Below the pieces are notes generated by a model, which had not been told where the DNA came from, made no database searches, and saw only the letters and a program-made list of their open reading frames with translations. The translations under genes and the position numbers were made by a program. From contig NZ_OZ038524.1 in the NCBI RefSeq assembly GCF_964036635.1, forward strand, positions 2,609,001 through 2,673,000: 64,000 nucleotides of DNA. Reading direction: 5' to 3'. Each line of letters starts with the position of its first letter. Within the stretch, counting starts at the first letter, position 1. Positions 8,120 through 16,295 of the stretch are shown in pieces. Source of the stretch: Tenacibaculum dicentrarchi (GTDB lineage: Bacteria > Bacteroidota > Bacteroidia > Flavobacteriales > Flavobacteriaceae).

Positions 8120-10978
8120 ATGGAAAATCAAAAACGACTTTTTTTACTAGATGCTTTTGCATTAATTTTTAGAGGATATTACGCATTTATTAAAAATCCA
8201 CGAATTAACTCGAAAGGAATGGATGTTTCGGCAATTTTAGGATTTACCAATTCGATGTTAGATGTTATAAAACGGGAACGACCAGACCATTTAGCCGTCT
8301 GTTTTGACCGTGGTGGTTCTCTGGCTCGAAAAGAGGCTTTTCCTGAATATAAAGCCAACAGACAGGAAACTCCTGAGGCTATAAAAATTGCGATTCCATA
8401 TATTGAAAAAATGCTAGAAGCGATGAATATTCCTGTGGTTGTAAAATCAGGATATGAAGCAGATGATATTATAGGAACACTAGCAAAAAAAGCCGAAAAA
8501 GCAGGATACAAAACTTTTATGGTAACCCCTGATAAGGATTTTGCTCAATTGGTTTCTGAAAATATTTTTATGTATCGCCCTCGTTTTGGTGGCGGATACG
8601 AAACTTGGGGAATTGCCGAAGTTCAAGAAAAATTTGGCGTAGAACGTCCTGAACAAGTGATTGATTATTTAGGAATGATGGGCGATGCGGTCGATAATAT
8701 CCCTGGATTACCTGGTGTTGGTGATAAAACGGCGAAGAAATTTTTAGCACAATATGGTTCTATGGAAAATCTGCTAGCAAACACTGCCGATTTGAAAGGG
8801 AAAATGAAAGAAAAAGTAATTGCAAATGCTGAACTTGGGCTTTTATCAAAAGAACTTGCCACAATTATGTTAGATGTTCCTGTTGATTTTCATCAAGAAA
8901 ATTTTGAAATGTGTCAGCCAAATATTCAAGCAACTGCCGATATTTTTAACGAATTAGAATTTAAACGTTTATCCGATACTTTTGTTCGAATTTTTACCGC
9001 CGCCGTTCCTGTAAAAACAGGCGAAAAAGCATCCGAAGAAAATACCGAAAATAAAGAAGAAACAACAGTCAAAGCAATTCCTACTACAGATTCTGATGGG
9101 CAGTTCGATTTATTTGCAACCCCAGGAACTGGAACTGTTAGTGAAGAAGCAGTTATTTCGGGGTTTAAAACTATTGAAAATACCCCGCATTTTTATCAAC
9201 AGGTAAATTCTCCTTTATCAAGAAAAATATTACTAGAAAAATTAATGCAACAAAAATCGGTCTGTTTTGATACCGAAACTACAGGTTTAAAAGCCTTGGA
9301 AGTTGAATTAATCGGAATTTCTTTTTCTTGGGAAATAGGCAAAGGATATTATGTTTCTTTTCCTGAAAATCAAGAAGAAACAACTGCTATTTTAGACGAA
9401 TTTAAACCGTTTTTTGAAGCATCAACTATTCAAAAAATTGGGCATAATTTAAAATATGATATCAAAGTTTTATCAAATTATAAGGTTGCTGTTAAAGGAA
9501 AATTATTTGATACCATGATTGCACATTACCTCATCAATCCAGATATGAGGCATAATATGGATATTTTAGCCGAAACCTATTTAAATTATCAACCTGTTCC
9601 AATTACTGAATTAATCGGAAAAAAAGGGAAAAATCAACTGTCAATGCGAACTGTTGAAATTGCCAAACAAACCGAATATGCGGTGGAAGATGCTGATATT
9701 ACCCTACAATTAAAAGAGCATTTTACAAAAGAATTAGAAAGCGGAAATGTAACCAAGCTATTTAATGAAATTGAAACGCCTTTAGTATCGGTTTTAACAG
9801 CCATGGAAATTGAAGGAATTAACCTAAATGTGCCATTTTTAAAAGAACTTTCTGTTGATTTAACTAGCGACATTGAGCGTTTAGAAAAAAATATTTACCA
9901 GCAAGCAGGCGAAGAATTTAATATTGCTTCCCCAAAACAATTAGGAATTGTATTGTTTGAAAATATGAAATTGGTTGAAAAGCCGAAAAAAACCAAAACA
10001 GGGCAATATTCTACCGCCGAAGAGGTGCTTTCTCTTTTAGCAAAAGACCATCAAATTATTAGAGATATTCAAGAATATCGTCAGTATAAAAAACTCAAAA
10101 GCACCTATGTTGATGCTTTGCCGAATGAAATAAATTCAAAAACAGGACGCATTCATACATCTTATGCACAGGCGGTGGCATCCACAGGAAGATTGAGTTC
10201 GAATAATCCGAACTTACAAAATATTCCAATTCGTACCAAAAGAGGGCAGGAAGTTCGAAAAGCTTTTATCCCAAGAAATGAAAATTATGTGTTATTAGCT
10301 GCCGATTATTCCCAAATTGAATTGCGAATTATTGCTTCATTAAGCCAAGAAGAAACGATGATAGAAGCCTTTAAAAATGGCGAAGATATTCATGCTTCTA
10401 CGGCATCAAAAGTGTTTAATGTTCCTTTAAATGAAGTAACTCGGGAACAACGTAGCAATGCAAAAACGGTTAATTTTGGTATTGTTTATGGGGTTTCGGC
10501 ATTCGGATTGAGCAATCAAACAGATTTATCTCGAAAAGAAGCAAAAGCATTGATTGATACCTATTATGAGACCTATCCGAAGTTGAAAAATTACATGGCA
10601 AAACAAGTCGATTTTGCTCGTGATAATGGCTATGTAGAAACGGTTTTAAACAGACGCAGGTATTTGAAAGATATCAATTCGAGAAACGGAATGGTGCGTT
10701 CAGGAGCAGAAAGAAATGCTGTAAATGCACCGATTCAGGGAAGTGCAGCCGATATTATAAAACTAGCAATGATTAACATTTATAAGCGATTTGAGAAAGA
10801 AAATTTTAAATCGAAAATGCTATTGCAAGTACATGATGAATTGGTGTTTGACGCTCATAAAGATGAATTAGAAATTATCAAACCAATTATTAAGCAAGAA
10901 ATGGAAAATGCCTTTAAAATGGAAGTTCCGTTGGATGTAGAAATCGGAATTGGTGAAAATTGGTTACAAGCACATTAA
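8120..10978 (+). CDS. polA: DNA polymerase I
   Basis: Repair and Okazaki-fragment polymerase of 952 residues. Domains in order: 5' nuclease (about 1-290, starting FLLDAFALIFRGYYAF and including the GLPGVGDKTA helix-hairpin-helix), a charged linker (about 300-350), a 3'-5' exonuclease (about 360-550) and the family A polymerase (about 570-952). The exonuclease keeps DTE at residues 384-386, so proofreading should be active. Polymerase motif A is DYSQIELR (Asp729), motif B is RSNAKTVNFGIVYG, and motif C is VHDELVF near residue 906. The small gene at 11009 follows after 30 bases and is probably co-transcribed. Confidence 0.97.
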   Translation: MENQKRLFLLDAFALIFRGYYAFIKNPRINSKGMDVSAILGFTNSMLDVIKRERPDHLAVCFDRGGSLARKEAFPEYKANRQETPEAIKIAIPYIEKMLEAMNIPVVVKSGYEADDIIGTLAKKAEKAGYKTFMVTPDKDFAQLVSENIFMYRPRFGGGYETWGIAEVQEKFGVERPEQVIDYLGMMGDAVDNIPGLPGVGDKTAKKFLAQYGSMENLLANTADLKGKMKEKVIANAELGLLSKELATIMLDVPVDFHQENFEMCQPNIQATADIFNELEFKRLSDTFVRIFTAAVPVKTGEKASEENTENKEETTVKAIPTTDSDGQFDLFATPGTGTVSEEAVISGFKTIENTPHFYQQVNSPLSRKILLEKLMQQKSVCFDTETTGLKALEVELIGISFSWEIGKGYYVSFPENQEETTAILDEFKPFFEASTIQKIGHNLKYDIKVLSNYKVAVKGKLFDTMIAHYLINPDMRHNMDILAETYLNYQPVPITELIGKKGKNQLSMRTVEIAKQTEYAVEDADITLQLKEHFTKELESGNVTKLFNEIETPLVSVLTAMEIEGINLNVPFLKELSVDLTSDIERLEKNIYQQAGEEFNIASPKQLGIVLFENMKLVEKPKKTKTGQYSTAEEVLSLLAKDHQIIRDIQEYRQYKKLKSTYVDALPNEINSKTGRIHTSYAQAVASTGRLSSNNPNLQNIPIRTKRGQEVRKAFIPRNENYVLLAADYSQIELRIIASLSQEETMIEAFKNGEDIHASTASKVFNVPLNEVTREQRSNAKTVNFGIVYGVSAFGLSNQTDLSRKEAKALIDTYYETYPKLKNYMAKQVDFARDNGYVETVLNRRRYLKDINSRNGMVRSGAERNAVNAPIQGSAADIIKLAMINIYKRFEKENFKSKMLLQVHDELVFDAHKDELEIIKPIIKQEMENAFKMEVPLDVEIGIGENWLQAH

Positions 10979-11008
10979 TATTTATTATATAAAGAAAAGC
11001 AAGAGGAA

Positions 11009-11401
11009 ATGGAAGTAGATTATATAGATAATGTCAATGGTTTTGATGAACATGTAGTACGTTTGTACAATTTCAATAAAGAGGAAGCGACTAAATTTAG
11101 AGACTTAATTAAAGAGACTGTTATCGAAAAAAAACAACGATTAGATGTATCTGAAGTTGATTTTATTGAAACTCGAAATTGTAATTTAATTTTTGGTTTA
11201 TTCAAATCGGATGAAGGGATTTTAACCAAAGACAAGCATACGTTTTTTTGTGTGCTAACTTTAGCGGGGTTTGAAAATATGCTACAATTAATAGCGCCTT
11301 ATTGCCAAAAAGAAACTAGAAGTTATCAGTATTTATATGATATTGATAATCCAACAGAATTGTTATTTTGCCCAACGGCTACTAGGTATGAGGGGGAATA
11401 A
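11009..11401 (+). CDS. Hypothetical protein downstream of polA
   Basis: A 130-residue protein I do not recognise. It is predicted cytoplasmic and acidic, with no signal peptide or membrane segment. The centre has short hydrophobic strands (CNLIFGLF, TFFCVLTLAGFENML) alternating with charged helices, suggesting a compact alpha/beta fold. A purine-rich stretch precedes the ATG, but spacing is too short for a convincing Shine-Dalgarno. It lies 30 bases after polA and is likely translated from the same message. A role connected to DNA metabolism is only a guess from position. Confidence 0.7.
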   Translation: MEVDYIDNVNGFDEHVVRLYNFNKEEATKFRDLIKETVIEKKQRLDVSEVDFIETRNCNLIFGLFKSDEGILTKDKHTFFCVLTLAGFENMLQLIAPYCQKETRSYQYLYDIDNPTELLFCPTATRYEGE

Positions 11402-11455
11402 TTCTTCTAAAAAAAATATAAGAACTTTAAAATTTTTTCACAAAAAAAGGTCAAG

Positions 11456-11479
11456 ACAAGGGGTTAAAACCCCTTGTTT
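11456..11479. terminator. Weak terminator between convergent genes
   Basis: An 8-bp GC-containing stem (11456-11463 with 11470-11477) with a 6-base loop followed by a short, interrupted T tract. It sits between the polA unit and the convergent lipoprotein gene. Confidence 0.45.
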
Positions 11480-11498
11480 AATTTCTAAACTAACAAAC

Positions 11499-13109
11499 TT
11501 ATTCAACAATAAACACCTCATTCATTTCCCAATTGGCTCTTAATTTAAATGCCTTTTCAAAGTAAATAACTTTTTCGGGTTGTTGTTTTGATAAAAAATT
11601 TCCTGTATCCCAAATAGTATTTTTATTGGTGTCGATAATTGCTCGAATGGTGTATTCTTTGGGTGCTAATAAATCAAATATTACTTTTTCTGAACTATTA
11701 ACATACTTAGTTTTTACCACTTCGCCTTTATCTAAAAGTTGCATAATTACAGGATGCTTTGTTTGTTTTTTTACCTCTAAAATAATGCTTCCGTAGTCTT
11801 CAACAGTTAGTGTTTTAAATTGATATTTTAACGTATCATTGCTAGTTTCATATAAATCCGTAATTCCTTTAGGCAAAACTGCCAATTTATAAAATGTTGA
11901 AGGTGTTTTTTCGAATAAAATAGCGAGCTTGTTTATGCGTTGTTTTTTTACTTGAAAGGGAATTGCAACGGTATCTTTATCTACTAATGAAAACTTTGAT
12001 TTATCAAAAATTGTAATAGGATTATTAGTGCTTAAAAATAAGGTGTCTTTTAAAGGCAGAACACTTTTTACTTCTGATAAAATAGCCAAAGAATCGATTT
12101 GTTTTTTACGTAAACGTACTGTTATTGTATCTTTTAAATTGTTTTTTAAATTATTTTTATTGCTTACAATAAAATTTAACGAATCTTGTTTTACAGGGGT
12201 AAACCAATAATTAAGCGTGTCTTTGTCTTTTTCGTAGGCTGAAAATGATTTGAATGAAGCAGGAACTTTTGATAATAATTCGACTTTTAAGGCTTCTTTT
12301 TGTCCTTGATATCCGAATTGAATTTTTCCTTTTGAAACTTCTTTTCCTCTTTTAAATCGATACTGTTGTACTTCTTTAAAAAGTGTTATCGGATTTAAAA
12401 TTAAGGTGTCTTTTGGCAATGAAATTGTGTCTTTATAAAAGCCTATTTCATCGGTTTTACTATTGAAAATATAATTGCTTGACGCTTCTTTTAAGGCTAA
12501 TAATAAGTATTTTCCTTTGCGTAAATTGGTGAATTCAAAATTAGTAGAATCTAAAGTACTGCTAAGGTAATTTGGTTTTTGTTTGTAAATAATTGAATCG
12601 GTATAAGTGCTATCTAAACGATATAATAAAACGCTGATATTTTTAAGCTTTTTTTGTGTAAACGCTGGCGCTACTGAGCCTTTTAATTTTAATGAATCAA
12701 TATAATTTCCTGTAGAAAAAACGTATTTAAAACTTTCTAGTTTATTATTTTCATTATTATCTTGTACTGCATTTCCAAAGTTAAAAGTATAGGTTGTATT
12801 GGTTTTTAGAGTGTCTAAAATTTCAATATTAATATACTTACTCGCAGTTCCTTGAGGTGTTATAATTGGTGGGTATTTTAAAGGAGGGGAAACAACTAAT
12901 TGTTTCGACAATCCTTTTAAAACTACATATTCGTCAAATTCAATTTTAATATTTTTTTTATCAAAATGAATCGTTTTATAAGGCGGTTTTGCCGTCATCA
13001 TAATTGGCGCATCTTCATCTTTAGAACCGCCTTCGGGTCTTCCTTTTCTTGCACAACTAATTATAACTACAGATGCTAAAACGACTAAAAATAACAACTT
13101 ATTTTTCAC
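11499..13109 (-). CDS. Ig-like (SbsA/Big_5) domain lipoprotein
   Basis: A 536-residue lipoprotein. A short hydrophobic signal ends in the lipobox IISC with Cys19, so it should be lipid-anchored in the outer membrane. Residues of about 32-130 match the bacterial Ig-like domain found after lipoprotein signals in many Bacteroidota (KPPYKTIHFDKKNI, FNFGNAVQDNNE). The rest is beta-rich, with repeated short strands and frequent LKDT or KDT turns. The start codon is GTG; it directly precedes KNKLLFL and no better start exists upstream. Function is unknown; surface or cell-envelope structural roles are usual guesses. The ComF-like gene lies 63 bases upstream on the same strand. Confidence 0.8.
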   Translation of the reverse strand: MKNKLLFLVVLASVVIISCARKGRPEGGSKDEDAPIMMTAKPPYKTIHFDKKNIKIEFDEYVVLKGLSKQLVVSPPLKYPPIITPQGTASKYINIEILDTLKTNTTYTFNFGNAVQDNNENNKLESFKYVFSTGNYIDSLKLKGSVAPAFTQKKLKNISVLLYRLDSTYTDSIIYKQKPNYLSSTLDSTNFEFTNLRKGKYLLLALKEASSNYIFNSKTDEIGFYKDTISLPKDTLILNPITLFKEVQQYRFKRGKEVSKGKIQFGYQGQKEALKVELLSKVPASFKSFSAYEKDKDTLNYWFTPVKQDSLNFIVSNKNNLKNNLKDTITVRLRKKQIDSLAILSEVKSVLPLKDTLFLSTNNPITIFDKSKFSLVDKDTVAIPFQVKKQRINKLAILFEKTPSTFYKLAVLPKGITDLYETSNDTLKYQFKTLTVEDYGSIILEVKKQTKHPVIMQLLDKGEVVKTKYVNSSEKVIFDLLAPKEYTIRAIIDTNKNTIWDTGNFLSKQQPEKVIYFEKAFKLRANWEMNEVFIVE

Positions 13110-13172
13110 AAATTAATTCTTTAAATATTCTTAAAATAGAACTTCAAAAGTAGTAAATTAAGCCTAACAAAA

Positions 13173-13865
13173 TTATTCTTTTTTAGTGTAAGCCATCGTA
13201 GCAATACTAATAGTTATGTTTTTTGTTTTTAATAACTCTTCACAGCAAGCTACCAGGGTTGCTCCGGTGGTTAACACATCGTCAATTAATAAAACATTCT
13301 TACCTTCAAACACCTTAAAATCAATTAATTCAAAAGGTCTTTGAAGATTTTGAAATCGTTCAAAACGATACTTTGTTGTTTGTGTTTTAGCTGTAGTAGT
13401 TTTAATTAAAAATTCTGTTTTATAGGTTGTATTTAAAACAACGCTTAGTGTTTTACCAAATTCTGTAAGCTGATTGTAGCCTCTCTTTTTTAATTTAGTT
13501 TGATGTAATGGCACAGGAATTATATAATCGATATCTTTAAAAACACCTGATTTTTTTAAATTTTCACCAAACCAATTACCTATAAATTTACCTATTTCTG
13601 GTTGATTTCTATATTTTAATTCTTGAATTACTTTTTGTGTAATACCTTTTTTTTGATAATACAAAAACGAACGGACATTTTTCACCAAAATTTTACCATA
13701 AAAAGGAGCTAATAAACTATTGTTTATATAATCATTATTTTCTATAATAGGTAAGTTATTAGTACAGGTAATACACAAATAAGTTTCACTTTGTAATAAT
13801 ACTGTTGCACAATTAATACATAAATTAGGATAAAATAAATAGAATATATCTTTTAAATTTTGCAT
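13173..13865 (-). CDS. comF: ComF family phosphoribosyltransferase-like protein
   Basis: A 230-residue protein with the ComF layout. An N-terminal zinc-finger-like pair CINC (16-19) and CITC (31-34) is followed by a type I phosphoribosyltransferase domain with the PRPP loop VLLIDDVLTTGATL near residues 190-203. In naturally competent bacteria ComF helps single-stranded DNA uptake or processing; in Bacteroidota it is widespread and untested. The frame remains open to a TTG at 13910, but the ATG at 13865 gives the usual start MQNLKDIFYLFYP and is preferred. It is divergent from the methyltransferase gene. Confidence 0.85.
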   Translation of the reverse strand: MQNLKDIFYLFYPNLCINCATVLLQSETYLCITCTNNLPIIENNDYINNSLLAPFYGKILVKNVRSFLYYQKKGITQKVIQELKYRNQPEIGKFIGNWFGENLKKSGVFKDIDYIIPVPLHQTKLKKRGYNQLTEFGKTLSVVLNTTYKTEFLIKTTTAKTQTTKYRFERFQNLQRPFELIDFKVFEGKNVLLIDDVLTTGATLVACCEELLKTKNITISIATMAYTKKE

Positions 13866-13919
13866 CTTTACGAACCTTATTTTAGCAGAAATATACAAAA
13901 AACATAACAAAATATTATT

Positions 13920-14525
13920 TTGAGTAAAAAATTTAATTTCTTTAAAGAAGCTGTAAAAAATTACAAAACATCAGGTACTGTTACCCCTAGTTCTAAATAT
14001 TTAGCAAATAAAATGCTTCGGGGAATTGATTTTTCAAAAGCAAATGTTATTATAGAATTAGGCCCTGGAAACGGCCCTATAACACATAGTATTTTAAAGA
14101 AACTGAAACCTAAGGCTATTTTAATTTGCTTTGAAATTAATGATGCCTTTTATGAAGAACTGATCAAAATAAAAAACCCGCAGTTAATTGTTTTAAAAGC
14201 TTCTGCTGAGAAAATGGCTACCGAAATTGAAAAATTAGGTTATAAAAAAGCCGATCATATTGTTTCTAGCTTACCATTAACGATTATTCCAAAAGAAATA
14301 TCGCATCGTATTTTAGTTGAAAGTTATAACCTTTTAAATAATAATGGTTTGTTTATTCAATATCAATATAGCTTAACATATTATACAAAATTAAAAGAAG
14401 TTTTTGGGAGTAACATCAAGTTAAATTTTGAATCACTTAACTTCCCCCCTGCATTTATTTATAACTGTATAAAAAACAGCATATTGGATTCTGAAAAGCC
14501 TAGTTTTTTATCAGAAAACCGATGA
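13920..14525 (+). CDS. Class I SAM-dependent methyltransferase (phospholipid/rRNA methyltransferase-like)
   Basis: A 201-residue methyltransferase. The SAM-binding motif I reads IIELGPGNGPIT at about residues 43-54, the acidic end of strand 2 is FEIN, and motif IV is SSLPL near residue 116. The overall pattern resembles PmtA-type phosphatidylethanolamine N-methyltransferases and KsgA-like enzymes; which substrate is used cannot be decided. Translation probably begins at TTG: the protein starts SKKFNFFKEAVKNYKTSGTV, a typical N-terminus for this group, and no ATG precedes it. The stop codon abuts the first codon of the decayed gene that follows. Confidence 0.8.
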   Translation: MSKKFNFFKEAVKNYKTSGTVTPSSKYLANKMLRGIDFSKANVIIELGPGNGPITHSILKKLKPKAILICFEINDAFYEELIKIKNPQLIVLKASAEKMATEIEKLGYKKADHIVSSLPLTIIPKEISHRILVESYNLLNNNGLFIQYQYSLTYYTKLKEVFGSNIKLNFESLNFPPAFIYNCIKNSILDSEKPSFLSENR

Positions 14526-15265
14526 ATGACTACAAAAAAATTAAAAAATACTGGTTTTATTACTTCTTGTATCATTAATTACGACAGGTATATTGTCATA
14601 TAAAAATGCGAATGAGTATTCAGATTTAAAAATACCTTTTAATTCTGAAAAAAAGACCTAGAACTTGAATTAAACACTGTTTTAAAAAAATATGAAAAAG
14701 CACTTAATAAAAAAGGTGATGTTTCTTTAAATTTAAGAAACAAACTTCACGAAATAATTAAACTTAAAAGATACTATTCATAATTTAAAAGCTGAAAATT
14801 ATCGATTATTGCGCTTTTACAAAAAAGCGTATTTTAATTTTAAATAGGCAAAATAAATTACTTTTTTCTTATATTGACTCCTTAAACTCAAAAAACAAAC
14901 AATTAACATCAAAAAATGATAGTGTTACCGAAGTTTTAATTAAAAAATCTTTACATTAAGAAAAAAGGTTTTAAAATAAAAAATTTCCATTGCTCAAATT
15001 TTAAAAATATCTACAATAAAAGTAGTAGTAATGAAAAAAACGAAGTGGTAAATATACATATACTAATAGAGCGAGTAAAACAACTGCTTTTAAAATAAGG
15101 TTTAATTTACTCGAAAATAAAATCATTAAACCTCGTTTAAAACCTAATTTATGTTCAGGTTGTTTCACCAGTAAAAGAAATTTTATTAAAAAACAAGCAA
15201 AAAATACTTTGTAATAATATATTAGATACACAATAAAAAAAATCACCAATAATTTCATTCTTTAA
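14526..15265 (+). pseudogene. Decayed paralogue of the coiled-coil gene at 15305
   Basis: No open frame spans this stretch, but translating it piecewise gives one degraded protein that lines up end to end with the intact gene immediately downstream. It begins ATG as MTTKKLKN (intact MTTERKKS), then in other frames gives LVLLLLVSLITTGILSY (membrane segment), DLELELNTVLKKYEK (intact DLEKELDQMIKDYTD), DTIHNLKAENYRLLRFYKK (intact DSIKILQVDNYSLIRIYRK), SYIDSLNSKNKQL (intact KVDSLNTVNQQL), FNLLENKIIKP (intact FDLLENPIVDP) and a C-terminal RYTIKKITNNFIL (intact KYTISTFIDKLYL). At least five frame changes occur, roughly near 14548, 14660, 14772, 14845 and 14960. It starts directly after the methyltransferase stop. 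Confidence 0.8.
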
Positions 15266-15304
15266 TATAGATAAAAACAATAATCATTATTACCCCCCTA
15301 AATT

Positions 15305-16204
15305 ATGACTACTGAAAGAAAAAAAAGTGCTATAATTGTTTTACTATTACTAATAATGTTATCATTAACGTTATATTCTCTACAGAAAAAAAGCCAACAT
15401 GACAATCTTCAAAAAGCCTTTAAAGAAGATAAAAATGACCTAGAAAAGGAACTTGATCAAATGATTAAAGATTATACCGATGTTGTAGTTCAAAAAAAAA
15501 GTATTTCAAAAAGACTACAGCTTGAACTTATTAAAATGAACAACCTTCGAGATTCTATTAAAATATTACAGGTAGACAATTATAGCTTAATACGTATTTA
15601 CAGAAAGAAAATTAGCCGTTTAGAATATGAAAATAAACAACTATTTATCAAAGTAGATTCATTAAATACTGTTAATCAGCAATTAAATAAAAGAGATGTA
15701 ATTACAGCTACTATTTTAGCACAAAAAGAAACCATAAATACTTCTTTAATCAATAAAAACAATAACTTAGAGAAAAAACAAAAAATACTTCAATCTAAAA
15801 TAGATGCTGGTAGTATTCTAAAAACAAGTAGCATTAATGCCGTGGCTATGAAAGAACGCAGTAACGGAAAACTAACCTCAACATCAAGATCTAGCAGAAC
15901 AGATGCCTTTAGAGTCAATTTCGATTTATTAGAAAATCCTATAGTTGACCCTGGTAAAAAAACAGTGTACATCCAAATTACAGATCAAAATAATAATGTT
16001 ATTGCGCCAAAAGGAGTTACCAACTTAAAAAACGGTGCAAATATTCAATATACCGATGCTATTGATGTAACTTATAATAATGACAAATTAAATTTAGTAT
16101 CGCTTATTTTAGTCAATAGAGATGATATCAATAAAGGAAAATATACCATTAGTACCTTTATAGATAAACTTTATTTAGGGGCAACTATTCTTAATTTAAG
16201 ATAA
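15305..16204 (+). CDS. Membrane-anchored coiled-coil protein, conserved in flavobacteria
   Basis: A 299-residue protein. A single hydrophobic helix (about 9-26) anchors it, residues of about 35-170 form a long coiled coil rich in Lys, Glu, Asn and Leu, and the last 120 residues look like a small beta domain (KTVYIQITDQNNNVIAPKG, KGKYTISTFIDKLYL). I recall similar flavobacterial proteins carrying the database name ParA or chromosome partitioning, but there is no Walker A motif here, so that name should not be used. The topology suggests an anchored periplasmic spacer plus a folded tip. It follows the decayed copy at 14526-15265, so it is one of an old tandem pair. Confidence 0.8.
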   Translation: MTTERKKSAIIVLLLLIMLSLTLYSLQKKSQHDNLQKAFKEDKNDLEKELDQMIKDYTDVVVQKKSISKRLQLELIKMNNLRDSIKILQVDNYSLIRIYRKKISRLEYENKQLFIKVDSLNTVNQQLNKRDVITATILAQKETINTSLINKNNNLEKKQKILQSKIDAGSILKTSSINAVAMKERSNGKLTSTSRSSRTDAFRVNFDLLENPIVDPGKKTVYIQITDQNNNVIAPKGVTNLKNGANIQYTDAIDVTYNNDKLNLVSLILVNRDDINKGKYTISTFIDKLYLGATILNLR

Positions 16205-16283
16205 AAAAATCACAAAAAAATAAAAAAATCATTTAATTAGTCACTTTTTCGTTTTAGAATAGTATTAGTTTAAATCCTTATTT

Positions 16284-16291
16284 TATTTTTG
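16284..16291 (+). promoter_or_regulatory. Candidate -7 box very close to the glyS start
   Basis: TATTTTTG matches TANNTTTG and ends only 4 bases before the glyS ATG, so transcription would begin at or next to the start codon. No -33 TTTG is seen at the usual distance. Confidence 0.35.
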
Positions 16292-16295
16292 CATT

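Noticed and set aside
8179..8511. 110-codon leftward frame
   Set aside because: Antisense to the 5' nuclease domain of polA, with serine-rich composition typical of a shadow frame.
8120..10978. Possibility that DNA polymerase I lacks proofreading, as in some thermophiles
   Set aside because: The exonuclease motif DTE at 384-386 and later exonuclease segments are intact.
11001..11008. Purine-rich stretch before the gene at 11009 as a Shine-Dalgarno
   Set aside because: Spacing to the ATG is too short and this group rarely uses Shine-Dalgarno recognition.
15001..15258. Leftward 85-codon frame encoding a hydrophobic peptide
   Set aside because: It is antisense to the decayed paralogue at 14526-15265; the AT-rich lysine-coding strand yields phenylalanine and leucine on reading backward.
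15305..16204. Annotation as ParA chromosome partitioning protein
   Set aside because: There is no Walker A or other ATPase motif; the protein is a membrane-anchored coiled coil with a small beta domain.
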